This document shows, piece after piece, positions 5,474-13,079 of a DNA stretch of 26,241 nt. Position 1 is the first letter of the stretch. Each line of letters begins with the position of its first letter. The notes beneath the pieces were generated by a model, which worked only from the letters and a program-made list of their open reading frames with translations, made no database searches and had not been told where the DNA came from. Made by a program: the position numbers and the translations under genes. Location: contig CAJLHL010000021.1 of the NCBI GenBank assembly GCA_905206455.1, forward strand, positions 1 to 26,241, in the 5' to 3' direction. Source of the DNA: an uncultured Eubacteriales bacterium. Its GTDB lineage: Bacteria > Bacillota > Clostridia > Peptostreptococcales > Anaerovoracaceae.

Positions 5474-7276
5474 ATGCAAATTGCAAGATCACATGTTTTA
5501 GTCTGCGGAGGTACCGGATGTCTTTCCTCCAATTCGGACAAACTGAGAGAGCGCCTGACTGACAAGCTGAAAGGACTCGGAATATCTGACGAAGTTCAGA
5601 TCATACAGACCGGCTGTTTCGGCCTGTGCGCCGAGGGTCCGATCGTCGTCGTATATCCGGAAGGCGCGATGTACGCGAAGGTCACTCCGAAGGACATCGA
5701 TGTTATCGCCGAGGAACATCTCCTCAAAGGAAGGATTGTGGAACGTCTTCTCATCGGAAATGGAACAGAATCTTTCGATGCGGAGGGAAACCGTCTGGAA
5801 AATACGGATTTCTTCTCCAGACAGAAGAGAGTGGCGCTGAGAAACTGCGGCCGTATCAATCCGGAGGATATCACAGAATATATAGCGTTTGACGGTTATC
5901 AGGCTCTCGGCAAGGTGCTGACCGAGATGACTCCTCAGCAGGTTATCGACGTAATCAAGGACTCCGGGCTGAGAGGAAGAGGCGGCGCAGGATTCCCTAC
6001 CGGAATGAAATGGTCCTTCGCGGCGGCTTCCGAGGGCGACGTAAAGTATGTGGCATGTAACGCCGATGAAGGCGACCCGGGCGCGTTTATGGACCGTTCC
6101 ATTCTGGAAGGCGACCCTCACTCTGTCCTCGAAGCGATGGCTATCGCAGGATACGCGATCGGAGCGAACCAGGGCTACATATATGTAAGAGCTGAGTATC
6201 CGACGGCGGTAAAGAGACTCAATATCGCTATCGAGCAGGCGCACGAATATGGGCTGCTGGGCGACAATATCTTCGGCACAGGCTTCTCTTTTGACATCGG
6301 CCTCCGTCTGGGCGCAGGAGCGTTCGTATGCGGAGAAGAAACCGCTCTGATGAATTCCATCGAAGGCAAGAGAGGCGAGCCGCGTCCGCGTCCGCCGTTC
6401 CCGGCATCCAAGGGTATTTTCGACAAGCCTTCGATGCTCAATAACGTCGAGACTTATGCGAACGTCTGTCAGATTATCCTCAACGGACCGGAATGGTTCG
6501 CATCGATGGGTACGGAAAAGTCCAAAGGCACGAAAGTATTCGCCGTAGGCGGAAAGATCGTAAATACAGGCCTGGTGGAAATCGAAATGGGGACGACGCT
6601 GAGGGAGGTCATCTACGATATCGGCGGCGGTATTCCGGGCGGAAAGGCGTTTAAAGCGGCGCAGACAGGAGGTCCTTCCGGCGGATGTATTCCTTATACG
6701 CATCTCGATACGCCGATGACATACGATGATCTCAGCGCTCTGGGCTCCATGATGGGATCCGGCGGTCTTATCGTCATGGACGAAGACGACTGCATGGTGG
6801 ATATTGCGAAATTCTTTCTGGAATTTACGGTAGATGAATCCTGCGGCAAATGTCCTCCGTGCAGAATCGGTACGAAGAGAATGCTCGAGATCCTCGAGAA
6901 GATCACCGACGGAAGAGGCGAACTGGAAGACATCGACAAGCTGGAAACTCTGGCGAAGAACATCAAGGCTTCCGCGCTGTGCGGTCTGGGGCAGACAGCT
7001 CCAAACCCGATTCTCAGCACGCTGAGATACTTCCGGGACGAATATATCGCTCACGTTGTCGACAAGAAATGTCCTGCCGGCGTATGTAAGAAGCTCATTC
7101 AGATTAAGATCAATCCGGATATCTGCAAGAGCTGCGGTATCTGCGCGAAGTTGTGTCCGACCACCGCGATCAGAGGGGAAAAGAAAGTTCCTTATGAAAT
7201 CGATCAGTCTAAGTGCCTGAAATGCGGCGCATGCGTAGAAAAATGTCCGTTTAAGGCAATTTACAAAGAAGCGTAG
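5474..7276 (+). CDS. hydB: NuoF-like NADH-binding flavoprotein subunit of trimeric hydrogenase
   Basis: A 600-residue cytosolic diaphorase subunit with fused domains. Residues 1-90 form a thioredoxin-like [2Fe-2S] domain (C11, C16, C48, C52). The NADH/FMN core carries GRGGAGFPTG near 168-177, NADEGDPGAF near 198, and GAGAFVCGEETAL near 281. An SLBB domain follows. The NuoF [4Fe-4S] motif is C457/C460/C463 plus C503. Two C-terminal [4Fe-4S] ferredoxin motifs are C551/554/557/561 and C581/584/587/591. This matches HydB of electron-bifurcating or NADH-dependent [FeFe]-hydrogenases, which takes electrons from or to NAD(H). The ribosome site AAGGAGGAG lies just before ATG 5474. It sits 16 bases before hydA. 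Confidence 0.93.
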   Translation: MQIARSHVLVCGGTGCLSSNSDKLRERLTDKLKGLGISDEVQIIQTGCFGLCAEGPIVVVYPEGAMYAKVTPKDIDVIAEEHLLKGRIVERLLIGNGTESFDAEGNRLENTDFFSRQKRVALRNCGRINPEDITEYIAFDGYQALGKVLTEMTPQQVIDVIKDSGLRGRGGAGFPTGMKWSFAAASEGDVKYVACNADEGDPGAFMDRSILEGDPHSVLEAMAIAGYAIGANQGYIYVRAEYPTAVKRLNIAIEQAHEYGLLGDNIFGTGFSFDIGLRLGAGAFVCGEETALMNSIEGKRGEPRPRPPFPASKGIFDKPSMLNNVETYANVCQIILNGPEWFASMGTEKSKGTKVFAVGGKIVNTGLVEIEMGTTLREVIYDIGGGIPGGKAFKAAQTGGPSGGCIPYTHLDTPMTYDDLSALGSMMGSGGLIVMDEDDCMVDIAKFFLEFTVDESCGKCPPCRIGTKRMLEILEKITDGRGELEDIDKLETLAKNIKASALCGLGQTAPNPILSTLRYFRDEYIAHVVDKKCPAGVCKKLIQIKINPDICKSCGICAKLCPTTAIRGEKKVPYEIDQSKCLKCGACVEKCPFKAIYKEA

Positions 7277-7292
7277 GAGGAAGAAGAAAATA

Positions 7293-9032
7293 ATGAGTAT
7301 GGTAAATATTACGATTGACGGAAAACCTGTCCAGGTACCTGCGGGTACGACAGTATTAGAGGCTGCAAAGCAGGCCGGCATCGATATTCCTACACTCTGC
7401 TACTTAAAGGATATCAACGAGATCGGCGCGTGCAGAATGTGTCTCGTGGAGATCAAGGGCGCGAAGGCGCTTCAGGCGGCATGTGTGTATCCGGTTGCAG
7501 AGGGAAATGAAATTCTTACAGCTTCTCCGGCGGTTAAGGAAGCGAGGAAGGTAAATCTCGAACTTCTTCTCTCCAACCACAAGAGAGAATGCCTCACCTG
7601 TGTGAGAAGCAAGAACTGTGAGCTGCAGAGCCTTGCGGATGAACTGAATATTACGGATCTCAGATTTGAAGGGGAAAGATGCGATCTGCCGATGGATCTT
7701 ACGTCGGCGTCTCTCGTCAGAGATCCTCAGAAGTGTATCGCCTGCAGACGCTGCGTGGCAGTCTGCAGAAACGTACAGAAGATCGGAGTGATCGACGCTG
7801 TTAACAGAGGTTTTAATACTTCTATCGGACCTGCGTTCGGCATGGGTATCGGTGAAGTTGCCTGCGTAAACTGCGGTCAGTGTCTCGTTGCCTGTCCGGT
7901 AGGCGCAATCACTGAAAAGAGCGCGATCAACCAGGTCTGGGATGCGATTGCAGATCCGGAAAAAGTGGTACTCGTGCAGACGGCTCCGGCGGTAAGGGCT
8001 GCCATCGGTGAAGAATTCGGCATGCCGATCGGTTCTGTCGCTACGAAACAGATGGTAGGCGCTATGCTGGGTCTGGGATTCGATAAGGTATTCGATACAG
8101 ATACGGCGGCTGACCTGACCATTCTGGAAGAAGGAACAGAGCTGCTTCATAGAATTCAGAACGGCGGAACACTGCCTCTGATCACATCCTGCAGCCCGGG
8201 CTGGATCAAGTACTGTGAGCACTACTATCCGGAGTTCCTGGATAATCTCTCTTCCTGCAAATCTCCGCATGAGATGTTCGGCGCAGTGCTGAAATCCTAC
8301 TATGCGGAGAAGAATAATATCGATCCGGCGAAGATCGTTACCGTATCCATCATGCCTTGTACGGCAAAGAAATACGAAGCGGCGAGATCGGAGCTCAGCG
8401 ATAAAGGTTATCAGGATGTGGATTATGTTCTCACGACGAGAGAACTGGCGAGAATGATCAAGGAAGCCCGCATCGAATTCAATAACTGCGACGGTGAGTT
8501 TGAGGATCCGTTCGGTCCGGCGTCCGGCGCAGGCGTCATCTTCGGTGCTACCGGCGGTGTAATGGAAGCGGCTCTCAGAACGGTTGCGGATATTCTTACC
8601 GGCGAAGATCTCGAGAGCATCGAATATCACGAAGTCAGAGGACTGGAAGGAATCAAAGAAGCTTCGGTGGAAGTTGCCGGAATGGAAGTAAAGTTGGCGG
8701 TAGCTCATGGCCTCGGAAATGCATCCGCACTTCTCGACAAGATCAAGAACGGCGAAGCGGAATATCATTTCATCGAAATCATGGCCTGCCCGGGCGGCTG
8801 CGTAAACGGCGGCGGTCAGCCGATCCAGCCTGCGAAAGTGAGAAACTGGGTCAATATTCCTCAGCTCAGAGCACAGGCTCTCTATGAGGAAGATAAAAAT
8901 CTTCCGATCAGAAAGTCTCATAAGAATCCTGTCATCATGAAGAATATCTATGAAGACTGGCTGGGCGAGCCGGGAAGCGAGAAAGCGCACCATCTGCTCC
9001 ATACGACTTATACCGCAAGAGATAAGTTTTAA
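7293..9032 (+). CDS. hydA: Catalytic [FeFe]-hydrogenase subunit, trimeric NADH-linked type
   Basis: A 579-residue catalytic subunit that interconverts protons and H2. Cofactor motifs in order are: [2Fe-2S] C36/C47/C50/C64; His-ligated [4Fe-4S] H96/C100/C103/C109; ferredoxin motifs C148/151/154/158 and C191/194/197/201; and the H-cluster domain with L1 TSCSPGW (C300, S301), L2 MPCTAKK (C356) and L3 EIMACPGGC (C499, C503). The C-terminal 60 residues carry the fused small-subunit segment (RKSHKNP, AHHLLHTTY). Ser301 stands where CpI-type enzymes have the second cysteine of TSCCPGW. With HydB and HydC it forms the soluble enzyme that reoxidises NADH and probably ferredoxin to H2. AGGAGGAAG (7275-7283) precedes ATG 7293; ATG 7299 is an alternative. 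The H-cluster maturases HydE/F/G are not in the window. Confidence 0.95.
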   Translation: MSMVNITIDGKPVQVPAGTTVLEAAKQAGIDIPTLCYLKDINEIGACRMCLVEIKGAKALQAACVYPVAEGNEILTASPAVKEARKVNLELLLSNHKRECLTCVRSKNCELQSLADELNITDLRFEGERCDLPMDLTSASLVRDPQKCIACRRCVAVCRNVQKIGVIDAVNRGFNTSIGPAFGMGIGEVACVNCGQCLVACPVGAITEKSAINQVWDAIADPEKVVLVQTAPAVRAAIGEEFGMPIGSVATKQMVGAMLGLGFDKVFDTDTAADLTILEEGTELLHRIQNGGTLPLITSCSPGWIKYCEHYYPEFLDNLSSCKSPHEMFGAVLKSYYAEKNNIDPAKIVTVSIMPCTAKKYEAARSELSDKGYQDVDYVLTTRELARMIKEARIEFNNCDGEFEDPFGPASGAGVIFGATGGVMEAALRTVADILTGEDLESIEYHEVRGLEGIKEASVEVAGMEVKLAVAHGLGNASALLDKIKNGEAEYHFIEIMACPGGCVNGGGQPIQPAKVRNWVNIPQLRAQALYEEDKNLPIRKSHKNPVIMKNIYEDWLGEPGSEKAHHLLHTTYTARDKF

Positions 9033-9087
9033 ATTTTATCAGAATAAAATGCGCAAAATCCGGAGAGTGTGAATTTTGTGCAGATGA

Positions 9088-9146
9088 CAGACCCCTTTTC
9101 TGGAGAAATATATTTCACAGTGAAAGGGGTCTGTGTATTTTTCGTA
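9088..9146 (+). terminator. Rho-independent terminator of the hyd operon
   Basis: CAGACCCCTTT (9088-9098) pairs perfectly with AAAGGGGTCTG (9123-9133), an 11-bp stem, followed by TGTATTTTTCG. The 24-base loop contains the 12-bp palindrome GAAATATATTTC, so a secondary hairpin may form inside. Confidence 0.75.
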
Positions 9147-9247
9147 TCCGGACGGCGGGGAAGAACAATACACAGATCGCAGCCGCATCGTGCCGGGAAA
9201 CTCCGATCTGCAGAAATTCAAAATAAAATGAACGGAGACAGATTAAA

Positions 9248-9279
9248 TTGCAAAAAGACGCCGACTTTTTTTGTATAAT
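9248..9279 (+). promoter_or_regulatory. Candidate promoter of hisC
   Basis: A consensus TATAAT lies at 9274-9279. The nearest -35-like hexamer, TTGCAA (9248-9253), is 20 bases upstream, longer than ideal. The poly-T run before the -10 box may help bend the DNA. The start would lie near 9286. Confidence 0.4.
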
Positions 9280-9444
9280 AAACGGATAAAGCCAATTGCT
9301 GACGAATGTATTTGTATAAAATAGAACCGATATCCTTTCGTCTCTATTGCAGGCGGCGGGTTTTCTATTTTGGATTTTCACAGGAGCCGAAGTCTCCGAT
9401 AAAAATCCGGAGAAACAGATCGAAAATCGTGGAAGGAAAAAAGA

Positions 9445-10539
9445 ATGAAATTTCTCTCAAAACTGGCGCTGAGCCTGGAACCCTATGTTCCCGGCGAGCA
9501 GCCCAAAGATAAAAAATATATCAAGCTGAATACAAACGAAAATCCCTATCCGCCGTCGGAAAGGGTTCTGTCGGCGATCAAAGAAGAAGCGGAGAATCTC
9601 CGTCTCTATCCGGATCCGGATGCCTCGGCAGTTCGCACGGCGGCGGCGCAGTATTATAACCGTGCGCTGTCTCTGACAGGTGAAGATCTTCTTACAGAGG
9701 AGAATATCTTCGTGGGCAATGGTTCCGACGAAGTGCTGGCCTTACTGTTTCCGGCATTCTTTAAGGGAAAGAAGATCGCTTTCGCAGATATTACCTACAG
9801 TTTTTACCCGGTATATTGCTCTCTTTTTGAAGTCAGCTATGAACTTCTGCCCCTCCAGGAGGATTTTTCCTTCGATCTGGATCAGTACTGCGGAGGCCTC
9901 GCTCCGGATATCGAAGGGGTGCTCCTCTGCAATCCCAACGCGCCCACCGGCCGTCTGCTGCCTCTGAAAGAAGTGGAGCGTATTCTTTCGTCAAATGAGG
10001 ACAAACTGATCGCAACAGATGAAGCTTACATCGATTTCGGAGGCGAGACGGCGGCGGGAATTGTCAACCGTTATCCCAATCTGATCGTGACGCAGACGCT
10101 GTCAAAATCCCGCCAGTTAGCGGGGATGAGAGTAGGACTGGCCATCGCTTCCAAACCGCTGATCGCCGGTCTGAACGCTGTAAAAAATTCCTTTAATTCT
10201 TATACGGCGGATCGTCTCTCCATCGCTGCGGCGAGGGCATCCTTTGAAGATACCCTTTATTTTGAACAGACCCGCGCGAAGATCATTCAGACGCGTCAGC
10301 GTACGGCAGAGGAGCTGGAAGCTCTCGGATTTGATATCATTCCGTCCGCTGCGAATTTTATTTTCGCGAAACCGGTCGGTATAGGAGCGGCAGATTTATT
10401 TCAGGCTCTTCGGGAAGAAGGAATTTTAGTGAGATATTTCGACCGGCCCCGTATCGGCGACCGTCTCCGCATCAGTATCGGCACCGATGAAGAGATGGAT
10501 CGTCTGATCTCGGCGGTCAAAAAGATATTGGGACAATAA
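9445..10539 (+). CDS. hisC: Histidinol-phosphate aminotransferase (HisC-type)
   Basis: A 364-residue class I/II PLP aminotransferase of usual HisC length. It converts imidazole-acetol phosphate and glutamate to histidinol phosphate in histidine synthesis. Visible family marks are LNTNENPYPPS near the start, YPDPDASAVRTA, GNGSDEVLALLF, NPNAPTGRLL, DEAYIDF, the PLP-lysine loop TLSKSRQLAGMRVG, and the C-terminal LRISIGTDEEM. AAGGA before ATG 9445 is the ribosome site. It stands apart from other his genes here, next to uvrC, so a side role as aromatic aminotransferase cannot be excluded. Confidence 0.88.
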   Translation: MKFLSKLALSLEPYVPGEQPKDKKYIKLNTNENPYPPSERVLSAIKEEAENLRLYPDPDASAVRTAAAQYYNRALSLTGEDLLTEENIFVGNGSDEVLALLFPAFFKGKKIAFADITYSFYPVYCSLFEVSYELLPLQEDFSFDLDQYCGGLAPDIEGVLLCNPNAPTGRLLPLKEVERILSSNEDKLIATDEAYIDFGGETAAGIVNRYPNLIVTQTLSKSRQLAGMRVGLAIASKPLIAGLNAVKNSFNSYTADRLSIAAARASFEDTLYFEQTRAKIIQTRQRTAEELEALGFDIIPSAANFIFAKPVGIGAADLFQALREEGILVRYFDRPRIGDRLRISIGTDEEMDRLISAVKKILGQ

Positions 10540-10592
10540 TGCGCAGTGATTAAATATATATTTTTGCAGCGTTTTTACAGGCAGGTGAAACA

Positions 10593-12542
10593 GTGTTTGA
10601 TATCAAAGAAAATCTGAAAAAATTGCCGGACAAACCCGGAGTTTATCTGCACAAGGATAAACTGGGGCATGTCATCTATGTCGGGAAGGCAGTATCTCTG
10701 AAGAACCGGGTACGCCAGTATTTTCAGTCTCAGACGAATATGCCGCCGAAAGTGCGGGCGATGGTGGCCCATATCGAGGAGTTTGAATATATCACCACGG
10801 ATTCTGAGATGGAGGCGCTGATTTTAGAGTGCAATCTGATTAAGAAGTATATGCCGAAGTACAATGTGCTTCTGCGGGATGATAAGACTTATCCCTATAT
10901 AAAAGTGACTGTAAAAGAGGATTTTCCGCGGATTCTGAAGACCCGGAGAGTGGTGGAGGACGGCTCCAGATATTTCGGTCCGTACAGTGACGCGGGTGCG
11001 GTCAATGAGATCATCGATCTGCTCAACAGCGTCTATCTGCTGAAGCGCTGTTCCGCCAGGTCTTTTCCAAAGGATTTTCGTCCCTGTCTGAATTATCATA
11101 TCGAGCAGTGTAAGGGCGTATGCGCCGGAAAGGTTTCGAAAGAGGAGTACCGGAAGCAGGTGGACAGCGTGCTGGCATTTCTCAAAGGCCAGACAAAAGA
11201 ACTCACCGATACGCTGACAGAAAAAATGATGGCCGAATCAGAAGCGATGAATTTTGAAAAGGCGGCGGAATACCGGGACAGACTTCGGGCGGTAGAGGCG
11301 ATCAGCGAAAAACAGAAGGTTGTGCTGACTTCCGCCGGCGATATGGATCTGATCCTTACCGCGAAAGGAGCGGAAGGAGCCTATGTCGTCATGTTTTATG
11401 TCCGCGGAGGCAAACTTTCCGGAAGAGAGAGCTATACCATGGAATCGGAGCTGGGCGAGGACCGGAGAGAAATCGTTTCGTCTTTTATCAAGCAGTATTA
11501 TAGAAGCGATATGCTGATTCCCAAGGAGATCGCTCTGGAACAGGAGCCGGAGGACGGAGAACTTCTGGCGGGCTGGCTTTCCGCTATGAGAGGTTCGCAG
11601 GTGCGTCTGTTTGTACCTCAGAAGGGCGATAAACACGCGCTGATGCAGATGGCCCGCAGAGATGTCATCGAGATGATGAAGGTGCTGGATCAGAGGGCGG
11701 CTTCGGGAAGAGAGCGGATCGAAGCCGTGCAGAGGGAGCTGGAAAAGTTCTTCGGCACGCTGGTCACCATCGAGCATGCCAGACAGAAGGGAGATCTGTC
11801 AAAAGAAGGGAGGCGGAGCGGAGCGCCCCGTTCCTGGCGGATCGAATCCTACGATATTTCCAATATCAGCGGCGTAGATTCCGTGGGAGCTATGGTCGTC
11901 TTTGAAAACGGAAAGCCGGACCGCAAGTCCTACCGTAAATTCAAAATACGAACGGTAGACGGGCCGGATGACTACAGCAGCATGCAGGAAGTGATTTACC
12001 GCCGCTTTAAGCGGGCGCAGGAAGGCGATCCCGGATTTGAGCGAAGGCCTGATCTGCTTTTCATCGACGGCGGCAGAGGCCATGTAAATGCGGTCAGAGA
12101 GGTTTTGTCCGCCATGGGCGAACATATCGTCACCGTGGGCATGGTAAAAGACGACCGGCACAGGACGCGGGGCCTGATCATCGACGGAGAAGAACTGGAT
12201 CTGAAAAAATATCCCGTCCTCTATCGTTATGTGACTTCCATACAGGATGAAGTTCACCGATTCGCTATCGATTATCACCACGGTCTGAGAAACAAGACGA
12301 TGCAGCGTTCCGTTCTCGATGAGATTCCCGGCATCGGTCAGAACAGAAAAAAGTCTCTCCTTGCAGTCTTTGGCAGTATAGAGGGGATAAAGAATGCGGA
12401 CGTCAGCGAGCTTGCGGCGGCGGAGGGGATGAATCGAAAAGCGGCGGAAGAGGTCCGTCTGTTTTTTGAACGCAGAGCACGAATGACGGAACAACCGAAA
12501 GCTGCGGATGCCGGCGGAGACAAGAGAAAGACGGCAGACTGA
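10593..12542 (+). CDS. uvrC: Excinuclease ABC subunit C
   Basis: A 649-residue UvrC, which makes the dual incisions in nucleotide excision repair with UvrA and UvrB. Domains in order: GIY-YIG endonuclease (about 13-90, with PGVYLH and VIYVGKA); a four-cysteine [4Fe-4S] motif C153/C165/C173/C177; the UVR UvrB-binding motif (about 200-235); the RNase-H-like nuclease (YDISNISG, GPDDYSSM, LLFIDGGRGH); and tandem helix-hairpin-helix (LDEIPGIG onward). The C-terminal tail is polar. The start is GTG 10593 with AGGTG at 10583-10587. It lies 53 bases after hisC and may be read from the same promoter. Confidence 0.95.
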   Translation: MFDIKENLKKLPDKPGVYLHKDKLGHVIYVGKAVSLKNRVRQYFQSQTNMPPKVRAMVAHIEEFEYITTDSEMEALILECNLIKKYMPKYNVLLRDDKTYPYIKVTVKEDFPRILKTRRVVEDGSRYFGPYSDAGAVNEIIDLLNSVYLLKRCSARSFPKDFRPCLNYHIEQCKGVCAGKVSKEEYRKQVDSVLAFLKGQTKELTDTLTEKMMAESEAMNFEKAAEYRDRLRAVEAISEKQKVVLTSAGDMDLILTAKGAEGAYVVMFYVRGGKLSGRESYTMESELGEDRREIVSSFIKQYYRSDMLIPKEIALEQEPEDGELLAGWLSAMRGSQVRLFVPQKGDKHALMQMARRDVIEMMKVLDQRAASGRERIEAVQRELEKFFGTLVTIEHARQKGDLSKEGRRSGAPRSWRIESYDISNISGVDSVGAMVVFENGKPDRKSYRKFKIRTVDGPDDYSSMQEVIYRRFKRAQEGDPGFERRPDLLFIDGGRGHVNAVREVLSAMGEHIVTVGMVKDDRHRTRGLIIDGEELDLKKYPVLYRYVTSIQDEVHRFAIDYHHGLRNKTMQRSVLDEIPGIGQNRKKSLLAVFGSIEGIKNADVSELAAAEGMNRKAAEEVRLFFERRARMTEQPKAADAGGDKRKTAD

Positions 12543-12564
12543 GAAATTTGTCCGGAAAAAAATC

Positions 12565-12607
12565 AGCCGCGCTTCACTTTGCAGGTGTGATGCGCGGCTA
12601 TTTTTGT
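12565..12607. terminator. Bidirectional terminator between uvrC and the DUF1292 gene
   Basis: AGCCGCGC (12565-12572) pairs with GCGCGGCT (12592-12599), extended by TCAC/GTGA after one T-T mismatch. An A-run precedes the stem on the plus strand and ATTTTTG follows it, so it can act for both convergent genes. Confidence 0.8.
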
Positions 12608-12614
12608 CGATGGG

Positions 12615-12902
12615 TTATTCTTCTTCGAGAGATAAAAGTTCGAATTCTGCTGCAACTCGTTCGAACAATGCGTCGTCTTCAATGTCGATGAGGTCGAATT
12701 CTTCATCGTCGATTTCTTTATATTCGTAGATGTAAACATCATCGGAACCGTCCTGCGGGAGCAGAGCGATATATTCCTTCTCTTCGAAATCAAAGATGCC
12801 GAGAATTTCGCATTCGATGTCTTCGCTGTCATCGAACTGAAGCGTGATATATTCCGCATCATCATCGAACTCTTCATTGTCGAGAATCTTATCGTCGGCC
12901 AT
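12615..12902 (-). CDS. DUF1292 family acidic protein
   Basis: A 95-residue, strongly acidic cytosolic protein of the DUF1292 (YrzB-like) family widespread in Bacillota. The core is EYITLQFDDSEDIECEILGIFDFEEKEYI-type beta structure followed by an EYKEIDDEEFDLIDIED segment. No activity is known. ATG 12902 is chosen because AAAGGAG stands about eight bases upstream; an in-frame extension to 12980 has no ribosome site and covers the promoter at 12952-12980. In Bacillus the homologue lies near yrrK/yrrL; here the neighbours are uvrC and a surface protein. Confidence 0.85.
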   Translation of the reverse strand: MADDKILDNEEFDDDAEYITLQFDDSEDIECEILGIFDFEEKEYIALLPQDGSDDVYIYEYKEIDDEEFDLIDIEDDALFERVAAEFELLSLEEE

Positions 12903-12951
12903 GGTTCGTTCTCCTTTCATAAAAATCGTTAATCTATGCCCGATTGAATTC

Positions 12952-12980
12952 ATTATAGCATCACAAAAAAGAGGACGCAA
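12952..12980 (-). promoter_or_regulatory. Sigma-A promoter of the DUF1292 gene
   Basis: Read on the minus strand, TTGCGT (12980-12975) and TATAAT (12957-12952) are 17 bases apart, with TGC directly before the -10 box (extended -10). The leader to ATG 12902 is about 43 nt. Confidence 0.75.
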
Positions 12981-13008
12981 TTGCTTTGTTTTAAAATCTC
13001 AGGTCTTC

Positions 13009-13017
13009 TGTTATAAT
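13009..13017 (+). promoter_or_regulatory. Extended -10 promoter of the SLH protein gene
   Basis: TGTTATAAT (TG-N-TATAAT) ends at 13017, with only weak T-rich matches for a -35 box near 12986-12994. It is divergent from the DUF1292 promoter; the two -10 boxes are about 55 bases apart. The leader to ATG 13080 is about 56 nt. Confidence 0.6.
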
Positions 13018-13079
13018 GGATAACTGTAGATTTATTATTTTCAGATGTACTGTAATTTATGAAAGGATTGGAGATTGAC

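Larger units (their letters stand above)
9033..9444. other. Intergenic region between hydA and hisC
   Basis: No gene is supported. It holds the hyd operon terminator (9088-9146), a 7-bp CAGATCG/CGATCTG inverted repeat (9173-9210), the hisC promoter candidate (9248-9279) and a leader of about 160 nt before hisC. I searched the leader for a T-box or his-type attenuator and saw no matching conserved element. Confidence 0.6.

Noticed and set aside
5498..7381. A 627-codon open frame on the minus strand opposite hydB.
   Set aside because: It is the mirror of strong codon bias in hydB. It has no ribosome site or recognisable domain, and the plus strand carries a fully conserved NuoF-like protein.
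7404..9002. A 532-codon open frame on the minus strand opposite hydA.
   Set aside because: Same cause: hydA is unmistakable on the plus strand and the antisense product resembles nothing I know.
9285..9444. Possible T-box or histidine attenuator in the hisC leader.
   Set aside because: No T-box conserved sequence, no run of His codons and no clear terminator/antiterminator pair was seen.
12903..12980. In-frame N-terminal extension of the DUF1292 protein.
   Set aside because: A strong ribosome site serves ATG 12902, and the extension covers the gene's own TTGCGT/TATAAT promoter.
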